A stretch of DNA of 64,000 nt from Meandrina meandrites (GCA_963693305.1 OY855915.1:6145607-6209606); one strand, 5' to 3'; shown: positions 1 to 10,937, numbered from the stretch's first letter. Made by a program: numbers and translations. Notes: generated by a model from the sequence alone, not told the origin.

Positions 1-2
1 GG

Positions 3-1220
3 TATTATAGCTCGAGAATTGGTATAAATCTGTATCCGCTTTACAATGATGATTATACTTTATGTTTTGAATTGATGTGGCCAAGTTCAGATGTAGAAAG
101 CATATTCTTGAATGGTGTTTCTTCCGTTGAAACAGTTCATAACGTCAAGATAAAAACATTGCTTTCACGTAAGTATTCAAGATTGATTTGTCAGTTCACC
201 AAAAGTCAAAATGCTTATAACAATTACTTGTTCATAGATATCGAAATCAAATTGAATGCCGGTGTATCATACCCATCCAAATTTCAAACTTATTTAGTCA
301 TTTATGGTGTTGCAAGCCTTCAATTAGATGTTGATCCTGGAATATATGATGCCTTATATTTCACTGAAAATGGTTTCGTCCATTTCAATGAAGAAATTAA
401 CATGCAGGGTAATAAAATTGTTGGATTAGGAGATAACACAAATGATGACACTGGGGCCGTAAATTTGAAACAATTGAATACTGCGATATCAAATTCAACA
501 AAAAATATTAATAATTCTATCGGAACTTTAATAAAGCCGTTTCAACCCAAAAATTATTACACAGAAATATTCGAAACTTTCTTTGATCTAACTGATGCAA
601 ATAATTTTATAGTGAATGATACATATGGTGCTGAAGTTAAATATGTAAAATGTCAAAATGATAATGGTTATATTGTAACTGAATATATGAAAGAAGATTT
701 CGATTTATCATTGTTTAATAAACAGTTAGGTACTGTTATTAATGGATCTGTGATTTCATTAAGCAAAGAAATTAGTACAAATAAATATACAATATTTATC
801 AGCTTCAAACACAACTCAACATTCATCGATGCAACAAAAAATCTTGTTGGTTTCGGAGGTATTACTAATGACAAAAAATTCATTTATAGTGATCCTCGTT
901 ATAGCATAAATAGCCGAAAACTCATCATCGACAATCAAAACGATAATAATCATCAATTAAGTATGTTAAGTCAATATCAGAATAAAAACCTTTTTATGTG
1001 GATCATGAAAAATGGAAGCAATGTAAGGTATGGATTGGTAAATGGAGCTTATTTAGACAAAACTGTCAATGTAAGAAATGTCACATCAAGAAACATCATA
1101 ATAGAATTACCTTATAAAATAAAACGAATAGGAATATCAACCAATGCTTACAGTTTTTCTTCAAAGGAATTCAATAAAATTTGTTTTCTTGAAAGAGGAA
1201 ATGGAGTTTATTTTATCTAA
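3..1220 (+). CDS. Fibre/spike-like protein of an integrated virus or Polinton-like element, 5' end outside window
   Basis: The frame is open from the left edge; the first Met is at 72, but the codons before it read as protein, so the true start is probably outside the window. The sequence is beta-rich and Asn/Ile-rich. Near residues 110-135 (counted from the Met at 72) it has a stretch with NMQGNKIVGLGD followed by a DDTGAVNLKQLNTAI-like segment, which resembles the repeat that precedes the trimeric shaft in phage and virus tail-fibre proteins. The C-terminal 200 residues look like a globular beta-sandwich. Known pattern: such proteins recognise host surfaces. The next genes are viral-type, which supports an endogenous viral origin. 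AT-rich codon use matches that block and differs from the coral genes to the right. The fibre role is inferred; exact family unknown. Confidence 0.5.
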   Translation, partial: YYSSRIGINLYPLYNDDYTLCFELMWPSSDVESIFLNGVSSVETVHNVKIKTLLSRKYSRLICQFTKSQNAYNNYLFIDIEIKLNAGVSYPSKFQTYLVIYGVASLQLDVDPGIYDALYFTENGFVHFNEEINMQGNKIVGLGDNTNDDTGAVNLKQLNTAISNSTKNINNSIGTLIKPFQPKNYYTEIFETFFDLTDANNFIVNDTYGAEVKYVKCQNDNGYIVTEYMKEDFDLSLFNKQLGTVINGSVISLSKEISTNKYTIFISFKHNSTFIDATKNLVGFGGITNDKKFIYSDPRYSINSRKLIIDNQNDNNHQLSMLSQYQNKNLFMWIMKNGSNVRYGLVNGAYLDKTVNVRNVTSRNIIIELPYKIKRIGISTNAYSFSSKEFNKICFLERGNGVYFI

Positions 1221-1354
1221 TTTATTGATATATGAAAACTGCAGATTTAATACATGAGGTACTGAAAACTATTGAACGATTGATCCAAAATATCAGGAAA
1301 TTATATAACAGAATTAAAAATAGAAATAAAGCATAGTCTAAGCATATAATATAT

Positions 1355-1843
1355 ATGCCGAAACAACGCAAAAATATATTCGAATGGAACCATATCAGTG
1401 ACAAGTTAAATCAATCGCAAATTCAAGAATTGAAACAATACTACATTGCATACCATAAGAAATATTGGTGTTATAAACAAGCTACAAAAAGCTTTAGAAG
1501 GCTGAAATTTATAGGCAATTCGCTGGCTATTTTATTTGCTTCGGGGGGTATAGTATCGTCCATTTCAACAGGCGGAATCAGCCTGATTGCAATCAGCATG
1601 GGTGCTTTATTGATACAAGGCTGGCTTCAGCATCAGAATCTCGATTTGAAAATTCAAAATTGTATATATGCATACCAATCCTATATGCATATACTTAACA
1701 CAATAAAATTTATTTTGCGAACGGGTGAATTCAACCTATCAAATATCCTAATAACGATGAAAAACACCGATGACTACATAAGTGATAACAGTCCAATAAT
1801 CGATCGATATCTGCTCAAATACGATAAAAAATTCACTGTCTGA
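1355..1843 (+). CDS. Small membrane protein of the viral block
   Basis: 162 residues with a charged N-terminal part (about 1-50, possibly helical) and two adjacent hydrophobic segments at about 53-70 and 74-90, rich in Gly, Ser and Ile, then a C-terminal helical tail. The ATG follows an AT-rich run containing ATATAATATAT, which could serve as a promoter. It sits 134 bases after the fibre-like gene on the same strand and converges with the zinc-ribbon gene; the two 3' ends overlap by about 11 bases, a compact layout usual in viruses and unusual in animal DNA. The topology suggests a hairpin membrane protein, perhaps a minor virion or membrane-active component. I do not recognise the family. 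Confidence 0.5.
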   Translation: MPKQRKNIFEWNHISDKLNQSQIQELKQYYIAYHKKYWCYKQATKSFRRLKFIGNSLAILFASGGIVSSISTGGISLIAISMGALLIQGWLQHQNLDLKIQNCIYAYQSYMHILNTIKFILRTGEFNLSNILITMKNTDDYISDNSPIIDRYLLKYDKKFTV

Positions 1844-2393
1844 TAATGTGTATGATACTATCAAATTTCAATCCTAAAATCTTTGCCCAATATCGATTAT
1901 AAAATTCAAGCGTTTTTCTCGATTTAGTAATTTTTATACACTCAAATGGAAGATCAAGCAATTTAAATAACTGCCTGATGATATATTTTGCGCTTATCAA
2001 ACGCTTGCGCCGACCATTTATAGTAGGAATAATATCACTAATTTCGGCGAATACTCTATAGATACGATTCCTTTGATCATGAGTTAAATCAATTCTGGTT
2101 TCAAAACATATATTATTCAAAACAGACTCGATATGATATTTACGGTGGTAAACCGATCTCCGTCGTATTTTATACATATTTTCATAAAAATCAGTGTACT
2201 CATTGGCATAATCATAACCATGAACCAAACCGCAATTTAGACAGACATTCATACCGTTTTTATTTGACATATCCGGTTTACTACAGCATGGCTCATCATC
2301 CTTGTTACCTTCTATCAATAGTTGATTGCAAAATGGACAAACCGACTCATCCATATTCTTTAATTCATCGTGAATTTGCGAATTACAACTCAT
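1833..2393 (-). CDS. Zinc-ribbon transcription factor, VLTF3/TFIIB-like
   Basis: 186 residues. The N-terminus has CPFC (Cys19, Cys22) and CLNC followed by Gly (Cys51, Cys54), a zinc ribbon of the TFIIB type, with an extra Cys pair at 36-37. A basic segment with YHRKYHI follows, then two helical blocks containing LTHDQRNRIYRVF and SAKYIIRQLFKLL. Order and spacing resemble the late transcription factor 3 (VLTF3-like) proteins of large DNA viruses and related elements, which direct late viral transcription. The gene converges on the membrane-protein gene. No frame breaks are seen. VLTF3-like is the best match from memory; a generic TFIIB-like factor is the alternative. Confidence 0.55.
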   Translation of the reverse strand: MSCNSQIHDELKNMDESVCPFCNQLLIEGNKDDEPCCSKPDMSNKNGMNVCLNCGLVHGYDYANEYTDFYENMYKIRRRSVYHRKYHIESVLNNICFETRIDLTHDQRNRIYRVFAEISDIIPTINGRRKRLISAKYIIRQLFKLLDLPFECIKITKSRKTLEFYNRYWAKILGLKFDSIIHIIRQ

Positions 2394-3111
2394 TCCATAC
2401 TATTGTGTGAGATTATATTTTTATGTTGCTACCGACGTCACGGCACAGCTGTATCGGTCTACTTACGAATGATAAACTTTTTGAGTAAATTTTACTTGAA
2501 TAATTTATAATAAAAAAACTTCTTACTTGTCGTAATATGATTGCTCGAGGGAAATCATACGGCTGTATCATGGCCTTGAAACGTAATGATGACTCATTTT
2601 CCTGGGGAAACCCCTATAGTTGCTTGGCTGAATAAGACATCTTCACAAAAATATTTCACAAAATGAATAACGTTTCACAATTGTGTAGCAAAATATGAAG
2701 TTTTTGATTGGCTAATAAAATCATACGATAAACTCGTGATGTTATTAAAAGTAAAATATTATTATGGTTGCTATGTGTGTAACCATAATAGATCTTTCGA
2801 GCTTCAGTTTGATGACCTTGGATTGTTGCTCATAAAAGCATTTTACATATTTGCTTCCAACATAATAACCAGAGCAATGACCAACAACGCCTTGAGAAAA
2901 TGACTAAAAATTATCTAATATATATATGTACAACACAGTATATAAAAAAACTGTTTTCGTTACATAGGTAACCAAAAATATATTTTGTTTTTGATGATTT
3001 ATTTGCATTTTCGTTTATGATAATATTTGATGCCATTCATATGCCAGAATAACGTATTTAAACGCACTATAAAAATACATAAGAAAATAAAAATATATAG
3101 TATTTATATAA
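2394..3111. other. Intergenic AT-rich stretch inside the viral block
   Basis: No coding frame of note on either strand. The DNA is strongly AT-rich, with scattered TATATA runs that may hold divergent promoters for the minus-strand zinc-ribbon gene and the plus-strand zinc-finger remnant. Confidence 0.5.
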
Positions 3112-3333
3112 ATGGGTAGAAACCAGAAATATTTTTGTGAAGATGATAAACATAACGCTATTAGGAGAAGCAAGACAAAATATATGCTCAAAAAGTCTTA
3201 GATATGCCCTGTTTGCGAGCATGATTACAAATTAGCAGGTAAATGGAGCCATATGAAGACTAAAAAACATATAAAAAACACAGTGCTCGATTCTCTCAAA
3301 GACCATTTCCACAATGATGATAATGACATGTAA
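3112..3333 (+). pseudogene. Small C2H2-type zinc-finger gene with an in-frame stop
   Basis: The frame runs 73 codons from ATG to TAA but is broken by TAG at 3199-3201. After the stop it reads CPVC, then 12 residues, then SHMKTKKHI, a C2H2-like finger with CxxC and HxxxxxH spacing, and an acidic His/Asp-rich tail. The first half is basic (RRSKTKYMLKKS). An AT-rich ATAG/TATATA run lies directly before the ATG, as in neighbouring viral-type genes. The stop makes this a decayed copy unless readthrough occurs. It is too short to assign a family. Confidence 0.45.
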
Positions 3334-3479
3334 ATGATATATATTGTAATGAAACACAGCATATATTTTTTGGTTATCTATAAAATGACTTCTCAATTTT
3401 CAAACGCACAAAAAAATCAAAAAATAATGTTACTATAAAACACTTAGGAGTTTGGCATGTATAAATAATTACTATAAAA

Positions 3480-5426
3480 ATGAAAAATAAAATTATCTCT
3501 GCTAAATATATGAACAAATCTGACCTCAATAAATTATCAAAGGCCAAACTAATACAGCTAATATTAACAAAATATGCTCAAAAAAAAGAAAAAAACACAA
3601 TATCGAGCAACAGTATGACCCTGAAACAGCTATCCAAATATTTACCGGATGCTAAAAAACTCGGATATAATTGGAATCAACTTATGAAAAAAAGCACAGG
3701 GGGTGCTATAATGAACGATATACAACGTTATAGGAATATAGAATCAGTACATGCCATTATTCCCAAAGCAATACGAGATTCTCAGAAATATTTAGAATTG
3801 GATCGTAAATTAAAACAAAAAGAAAGACTGATAAAACGGAATCATGAAAGGCTTATTCGACGACAAAAACAAACAGCCGATGTCCTTATTTTTCAAAGGT
3901 TCAATAACAAAGATGAGATCCCCCAGGGTCGTAAAATAGCTTTCAAGGATGAAAATGGGTTTTATATATTAAAGCTACGTCGTTATTTCATAATCGATAA
4001 GATAAATGGAGCTGAAAAGTACATTGAAAGACGTATTTACGACAATAACCATCACGAATTTGATAAAGTAGTCAAAATCCTCAAGACATCTGAAGATTTT
4101 AATGAACTGTATAAGAACCACCAGTCATATGTGTCCTGCATCGTTATAAAAACACTGACGGATGTTGGTGATGAAACACAGGCGAATGATATACTCGACG
4201 ACGATCTATTTATGTCGAGGGATGAACATGGAGTATTTAGTCGTTACTACATCGATTTTAACAAGAGAGCAAGAGACGTTAAAGACAACAGTTGTTTTGT
4301 TAATATCATCATCAATCGGTTTCAAAAAGCTTTTATAAAAGCACGAAATAATAATAGTTATAAATTTGAATTAACAAGAGAGACCCTATGTGACTTGTGT
4401 GGAATCGAATATAAGGATGAAAATATTGGCTTATCTATCAACAAATCATTAGCCTTCTTCAAAAAATTCAAATTAGGATTGCATATTTTTGGCCCATTTG
4501 GAACAATTTATAAATACAAACCCGATAAAAGGAACAAGAATCTAAATCCAGCATATTTGTTTATATATATATTGAATAACCATTGCTATGAGATCAATCG
4601 TAATATAAAGGAATTCGAACAACTACATTGGACAGCACCAATAGATGATAATCTTAGTAATGAGCTAAACTTGTTAACCGTGTCAAAACAATATATCATA
4701 AGACAACAATCAATCATGAAAGATTCTCCATGTTTTGTAAATTCAATAAACGAGGCCATTGATTTCATTCAATCGTACAATACAGTATGTGATGATCTCC
4801 ACATTGTCAAAATTATATATAACGATTATCTTGATAAATTGTTATTTGAAATAATCAATGCTTTTGGTTATACGCCTGAAATCAAAATGACAGGTGGTAA
4901 AATAACGGCTTTATTAGTAAAATACAATAATACATTATTCAATATAACGTTAACCGACACAAAAGCAAACGATACTGATGTTTGGATAGAGAAAGATAAT
5001 CTTGAGCTATATAATACCATTGATGATGCATTTTATAATGGTCTGATATGTCAAGAGCACATATCAACATATAATAAAGGGACTATCAACATTGAATCTC
5101 TCTTACCAATGGGACCCAAATCTGGTTACTTTAGCGAACACACATCTAAACCGCTTATGGGGATTGACTCAAGAAAGGCCTATGCATCTGATTTTATGAG
5201 CATCGAGTATTTACCGGTATTTGGTCATTTTGAGAAAAAACAACAATACGATTTGCATTGGCACTTTAAAACGAATATGATCAAACCACATCACAATAAA
5301 TTCGTTTTTTTACATTTAGGACAAATATATCTCAAAAACTCTCCTGTCACCAATATAAACAAAATCAATATCATTTTCATCCAGTTCACATCTTTTGCAT
5401 TTTTTTCCTTTAAACAGTCTAATTAA
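3480..5426 (+). pseudogene. Truncated family B DNA polymerase (protein-primed type)
   Basis: 648 residues with no internal stop. The N-terminal third is basic and helical (many Lys/Arg around 95-130). A middle part carries FKLGLHIFG and then KYKPDKRNKNLNPAYLFIYILNNHCYEI-like features usual ahead of the catalytic core of type-2 family B polymerases in mobile elements. At about residues 560-580 it reads GIDSRKAYASDF then LPVFGHF, fitting polymerase motif A (Asp, then Tyr/Ser). The frame ends 70 residues later, with no motif B or the motif C DTD, and no clear 3'-5' exonuclease motifs. Relatives exceed 1000 residues, so this copy cannot be a working polymerase. The last 35 residues look unrelated; see the opposite-strand frame there. 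Confidence 0.6.
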
Positions 5427-5453
5427 AAACAGCTTCATATATATATATTATAG
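5331..5453 (-). CDS. Short Cys-containing open frame opposite the polymerase end
   Basis: A 40-residue frame on the minus strand starts with MKLFLIRLFKGKKCKRCEL and continues with an acidic, hydrophobic tail. It has one CxxC pair, suggesting half of a zinc ribbon. It overlaps the tail of the polymerase frame where that reading loses resemblance to a polymerase, so this strand may be the real coding direction here. That would mark a rearrangement junction near 5315. Function unknown; could be chance. Confidence 0.2.
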
Positions 5454-7930
5454 AAAATTATTTTAAAAAATATGAAAAGACTATAAGAGCTTTCTTAAAA
5501 TGGAGTTTGAATTAAAAATTCAAACATCATAATAGCTTCGCTTGTTTTCAAGGATTGGGTTCCAAGATTTGAATGCCATATTTGAAACCAAGATTTTAAT
5601 ATAGATTTGGAAACAAGATTTGGAAACAAGATTTGATTCCATTTTTATTCCAAGATTTGATTTTCAGTGTCAGATACAGGCAGATATACAGGACAGAAAA
5701 CCAAAGCAATTATTCAAGATTTGAAAACAATTTTTGAATCCAACGCAAATTTTCAGATCTGATAACCACTTTTTTACCTAAGTCCAGCTCCATGCTAGCT
5801 ATCTTGAAAGTATAGCCTCAGAATATAACTTGGAAGGTTTGACTCAGAGCAGAAAATTGCGATCTTCAGTTTAATAAAGAAAACATTGGTTTCGATGTTT
5901 GTTTTGACCCATTCTTATGAAAATGAAATACCAGACCAAAGATACCATTATTTGTAACCACATTATGCATCTCATAGAAGGTTTCTTTTTACACACGTTC
6001 TTCTAAAGACTTGAGTGTCCATTGAAAAACAAAAAAATTCACTCGTGGGATACCTGTTAATGTGCCACTCAGAATAATCGCGTAATAAGTAACAAATGTG
6101 TACGTAGTGAAAATAACGATTAGGAGATAATCTGAATTAGTATATACTAAAACAGTGGATAGCGTTGTTGGCGCGCGCTGGTTGGCTACTCAAACTCCGG
6201 ATATCCTTGCTATTCACGTCCGAGCAACTCGCGCGCGAAAACTGTAATCGTTGACAGGAATACATGAGTTAAAAATAATCCTTTTGGGGTTATATTATCT
6301 CATTGTTTTGGTATAATTTTATACTAAAACATTCGCGGCTCGGTAAATATTGCCACCACTTTAGCCACCGTCCAGTCGTTAACAAATCTTATAGGCTGAT
6401 TGAACAGTAGATCGAAGTAAAAGCATCCGCACGTTTCGTGAAGAGCCTCATGAAAACTAAAAGAGGTTTTCCACCTTCCTCACCGCTATGAAGTTTCATA
6501 GGTTTCGCAGGATTTATAGCGAGAAAATGCAACGTGGTCCTTATACTTGATAGTCCGTATTTGACCCTTTGCCTCAGCGTTAAACAGAAATTCTTAACAA
6601 GAATTATTGTTTGGCTTAAGATTTTACGCGCTGTGGCATCCACAAGAAAACGACTTCAACTAGTCAACTAGTTTTGAATGTCTCAGTGGGTAGCTTGCCC
6701 TCCAGCATGGTGGATTTTGTATCATGTGAACGATAGCTGCGAAGGGCCCAGAATATGCATGCACTGAGCTTCACTTACATTAAGGTAGGACTGCATTATT
6801 GCTCAAAACAATAAAGAAATCAAATACCTGCCATGGATGCATGAATATGCCCTTGCGTGTCTTCCTAGTTCCGTTCGTGCAATAAGACTACATAACTTTC
6901 ATGTCAATTGAAGCATCATGGTGTTTGGACCAAACATGACCGACTGCCATTAATAAGGGATTTACAGTAGAATGACGTCACAGATCACGCCACTCGAGGG
7001 AGTGACAGATTTATTCTTTGGCTCTTCATGAAACGAAAGTTTTTAGTTCACCTGCACAATGGAGTCATTTGGCTAGATCTAGCATAATTCGTTTCACTTT
7101 TACTTACAGTGTGAGAAAACGAAAAACTGAGGAATTCTGGTATTGAGTCAAATGATGTCATGATGCAAATAACCTATTCACGTTTCGCTTGCTAGAATTC
7201 TTGTTTTGATTTTATTTATGGTAATTTCTTTAAGTGCTAAGGTATTTCTCTTTCGTAAAATTCTCAGGGTTTTCCGCAGTGATCGTAAAAGTCGACTAGC
7301 GATAACTCGGTATCGGGCTAACTCCCTTTGCAACAACCCTAAAGATTATATCTAAAAGCTAAAGGTCATTCCATCGAAATAGAACTGACAACAGATTTTC
7401 GCTAAAACTTTGTCCATTGCTTGTCCATCCTAAGGGAATTTTATTTTTAAATAAAAAATAGGGTTCCCGGTATTCGTTTTAGAGCCGCAGGACCCTGAAT
7501 ATATCCCAAAATTTCTTACAATATCAGCCTTCAGAAACGTTATTATTTGAACCGTTAACTTCACGTTTCGTGGGAGAAGAGAAAATAGGGAAAAAGCAAA
7601 ATGCGAAATATAACTATAGATGTACCAAATCGACTTCAATGAACAATGATTAAGGCACGGATTTTCAATCGACACTGATTCAACTTGATCCAAGCATATA
7701 TGCAGTGATCTCGAGGCAACTACAATTATATTTTCACAAATTAAATACTGGCTAAGTTCACATTTCCGTTGATTAGTTATTTTCAACAATAGGAATTTGT
7801 TTGTATTCATTTTCTAGAAAGAAGGTAATTGCTAGACTCAGAAAAAGTGAAAGATGAAAGTTCCCAGTACTCGTTTACGAGAAAAGGGCGAGCCAAGCTG
7901 CAAAGAATCAAAGATCTCTTCGAGATTCGA
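5427..7930. other. Gene-free repeat-rich stretch after the viral block
   Basis: At 5536-5720 there is a degenerate run of CAAGATTTGG / GGAAACAAGATTTG units (about 10-25 bases apart). At 6130-6330 a palindrome-rich piece holds ATTAGTATATACTAAAAC, a GCGCGCGC cluster and TATAATTTTATACTAAAAC, which looks like a worn inverted-repeat element. The rest shows no frame with recognisable protein character and no RNA gene I can support. Confidence 0.45.
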
Positions 7931-8020
7931 CTATTTTGCATGGAGTATGCGTTGGGGAAATGTTAGTATTGAAAGCGATTTGCGATGCATTAACCCCGGC
8001 GTATCTAATCAAACAGTTCG

Positions 8021-8187
8021 GTAATCGAACCCAATCGAACACCAATCGAACACCAATCGTTCGATTGCCGAACTCAATCGAACATAATCGAACTCACAAT
8101 AAAATTTTGCCAATCGAACACAATCGAACGTTCGATTATCGAACGATCAGTAATCGAACTCAATCGAACGTTCGATTACCGTACCCT
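8021..8187. repeat. Cluster of CAATCGAAC / GTTCGATT units
   Basis: About a dozen copies of a 9-10 base unit, AATCGAAC(A/T)C, occur in both orientations, giving palindromes such as CGAACGTTCG. Spacing varies from 10 to 25 bases. It lies beside a sequence at 7938-7996 that is repeated at 8934-8990. Confidence 0.6.
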
Positions 8188-8681
8188 TGTTCGATAGGAC
8201 AATATTCACATCGCATGATAGGCACGTGGTCTGTAGAAATTCAGTCTTAAGGTCAAATCACTGCTAGCTTTCCCCTTCCCTTTTCACCCGGCTTTCAGTA
8301 AAAATGTCGAAAACGTCAGGAAGCTACATTCAAGGAGACCCGGGAGGACACTGCACGTATCAAGATTTCATGTAGTGTAAAAGGCTACCAAGAATGTTGG
8401 TTCAGTGAAGATGTGGGAGAAGAGTTTCTCATCTATAAGAAGATTGGCTCCAATCTTTCTGTCTGTCTTTCTGTCTGTTTACAATCACATCGAAGATAAT
8501 CATATAAGCCATTTCCTATCAACACTCACAGTACATCCGGGAGTACATGAGTATCAATCGTTGACACTGACTTTGTTCTGTTCTGTTTCAACAATTATAT
8601 TCAGTATAAAGTTATTTTCTTTATTCCCATTAAATAAAGGCTGATAGTGACTATACCCTACGTGTTTTACTAGTTTCCGGT

Positions 8682-8938
8682 CCGCGCGTCATTTTAACAA
8701 CTCGCAAAAACACGAACTTTTTCTACAAAAATATAACACTAGTTCAAAACACTCTGGTGGAAGATAGGTTTTCTTTCTGTACAACTGTCACTGACATTTA
8801 TTTAACCACCAGTGGTATTATCTTGGTACAGAAAAGCGGTAATTAGGCATAATAATTTGCGAATCATGGTGCCGTGAGATAGCGGAAAACTACTGAATTC
8901 CTTCCACAAAATTAACACTCAGACTGCTTTTTATGGAG
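8682..8938. repeat. Dispersed repeat, copy 1 of a 250-bp unit
   Basis: About 255 bases starting CCGCGCGTCATTTTAACAAC recur at 9289-9541 with only scattered differences, and its first 50 bases recur at 12452-12505. Such mosaic copies point to a mobile or recombining non-coding repeat. No protein is encoded. Confidence 0.65.
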
Positions 8939-9029
8939 TATGCGTTGGGGAAATGTCAGTATTGAAAGCGATTTGCGATGCATTAACCCATTGACTCACA
9001 GTCCAGAAGGATTTTATTAGCGCGCACCC

Positions 9030-9030
<1 letters not shown>

Positions 9031-9061
<31 letters not shown>

Positions 9062-9075
9062 AAAAAAAAAAAAAT
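9031..9075. repeat. Poly-C / poly-A junction
   Basis: A run of about 20 C is followed directly by about 24 A. Exact lengths of such runs are unreliable in sequencing. Confidence 0.7.
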
Positions 9076-9154
9076 TCCTGGCTCTTTTACGGCATTTAAC
9101 ACAAACGTGCGAGTGGGAAAATATACCATATGCGTACTAAATTCAGACAAATAA

Positions 9155-9541
9155 TTCCTTTCTGAAGTAAACGTTTATTACAACAAGACACGCTGAAAGA
9201 CCAATTGATGATTTGAAATGTTAATTATCAACCTTGATAAATTGATCCCAAACCAAACTTGAAGACGGTGAAAAAAATTTCTTCACCTCCGCGCGTCATT
9301 TTAACAACTCGCAAAAACACGAACTCTTTCTACAAAATATAACACTAGTTCAAAACACTCTGGTGGAAGATAGGTTTTCATTCTGTACAACTGTCACTGA
9401 CATTTATTTAACCACCAGTGGTATTATCTTGGTACAGAAAAGCGGTAATTGGGGATAATAATTTGCGAATCATGGTGCCGTGAGATAGCGGAAAACTACT
9501 GAATTCCTTCCACAAAATTAACACTCACATTGCTTTTTATG
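9155..9541. repeat. Dispersed repeat, copy 2, with its upstream part
   Basis: 9155-9290 matches 12319-12455 and 9289-9541 matches 8682-8938, so the repeat here is the most complete copy, about 390 bases. It ends just before the inverted-repeat element that begins at 9672. Confidence 0.6.
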
Positions 9542-9671
9542 CTATCCATCACTATAACTAATAACAAAAAAAATACTTGTTTGCATTTTCCGAAGTACTG
9601 TAGTAAATCTTTGCGTGTAAAAGGTCGTAAACTGAACACAATTATTAAATAAACAACAACGCGATGGTAAC

Positions 9672-10937
9672 GGTGGGTACAAAACGAAGACCGAAGACCT
9701 AAGACCCAAAAACGAAGACCCCTTCAAAATCGTCTTGAAATCGCTTGAAAAAGGTTCAAATATGATCCTCGAAACAAGGAACAACAAAATATGAGGTTTT
9801 CAGCGAATTTGACCGGGGTCTTCGTTTTGTACATAACCCTGCCAAATGTACAAAACGAAGACCCCTTTAAAATGGTCTTGAAAGCAAAAACTTTCAACGT
9901 TTGCTGACGTATTCTTGATGCTCTTAATGTTTTTTTTGTGTGCCCAAATCACGGAGCGTTCCTGCCAGTAAGGAGGCTAAATTGTTCTGCCTCTCATGCA
10001 ACTTTTGTGGTGTTGGATTCGCTGAGTTTTTCCAAGGCTTTACAGAGTGAACCTCTGCTTTTTTTAGTGAAAACTCTGGATGAGGCGATTATTTCTTCGA
10101 ATAGCTCAAACGATTCTTTAATTATACTGGCCTTGCACAATATTGTGTATGCCTCATGGACGTTGTACATCCGGTTGATATCTCTGTAGTGATTAAAGCG
10201 GTCTGGCATTGTCAATACCAAGCTTCTGACATTTTCTGAAAAGAAGTGCCATTCTTCTAAAGCAACTTTGAGGCTCGGAAGGTCGTCATCTCGCCTTTCT
10301 TCCAAAATGCGTTTAGCAATCAACACCGACAGGAAAGAGCAACTGTTTGTTGCATCTGAGGGGATTTCGTTTGACATGGGGATAGCACCATCCGCAACAA
10401 GTTGATCGTGCTGCTCAACAGAAGTGCTCTGGCTTACAGCAAGTGGTATGTTTCTACCTACTGGACCATCTCTTGGATTGAACATTTCCACTAAACACGA
10501 GGCTTTGTGTCTTTTTGTGGAATCAAAAACTGTACACTTCTCAAAAACCCCTTCTAGGCCTTTAGGAAGTGATTTCAAGACGATTTTAAAGGGGTCTTCG
10601 TTTTGTACATTTGGCAGGGTTATGTACAAAACGAAGACCCCGGTCAAATTCGTTGATAACCGCAAATCTTAGTGCTCCTTGTTTATGCTTCGGTCGAGAA
10701 TCATGTGTGAGCCTTTTGAAAGTGATTTCAAAACGATTTTGAAGGGGTCTTCGTTTTGTACATTTGGCAGGGTTATGTACAAAACGAAGACCCTGGTCAA
10801 ATTCACTGAAAACCGCATATTTTGTTGTTCCTTGTTTCGAGGATCATGTTTGAACCTTTTTCAAGCGATTTCAAGACGATTTTGAAGGGGTCTTCGTTTT
10901 TGGGTCTTAGGTCTTCGGTCTTCGTTTTGTACCCACC
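9672..10937. mobile_element. 1.27-kb terminal-inverted-repeat element with nested repeats
   Basis: The left end starts GGTGGGTACAAAACGAAGAC; the right end (10918-10937) is its reverse complement. The inverted homology extends inward about 215 bases on the left and, with an extra internal duplication, about 370 bases on the right (units near 10567, 10722 and 10840). The core signal is GGGTCTTCGTTTTGTAC with CATTTGGCAGGGTTATG. The middle, about 9890-10565, is unique and coding on the minus strand. I could not find a convincing target-site duplication. No transposase is visible, so it would be non-autonomous. Confidence 0.7.
9994..10665 (-). CDS. Uncharacterised ORF carried inside the inverted-repeat element
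   Basis: The 223-residue frame begins in the repeat arm (first about 35 residues are translated terminal repeat) and continues into unique DNA that looks truly protein-coding: a Cys/Lys-rich start (CTVFDSTKRHKASCLVEMF), then DATNSCSFLSVLIAKRI, then a long helical part with SFELFEEIIASS. The NSCSFL segment recalls a catalytic-Cys loop ahead of a helix, as in some cysteine proteases, but this is only resemblance. Upstream codons within the arm make the natural start uncertain. It could be a host gene piece captured by the element, or an element-encoded gene. Family not recognised. Confidence 0.35.
   Translation of the reverse strand: MRLSTNLTGVFVLYITLPNVQNEDPFKIVLKSLPKGLEGVFEKCTVFDSTKRHKASCLVEMFNPRDGPVGRNIPLAVSQSTSVEQHDQLVADGAIPMSNEIPSDATNSCSFLSVLIAKRILEERRDDDLPSLKVALEEWHFFSENVRSLVLTMPDRFNHYRDINRMYNVHEAYTILCKASIIKESFELFEEIIASSRVFTKKSRGSLCKALEKLSESNTTKVA

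Noticed and set aside
7430..7810. 126-residue minus-strand frame
   Set aside because: No domain, odd composition and no splice or promoter context; likely chance.
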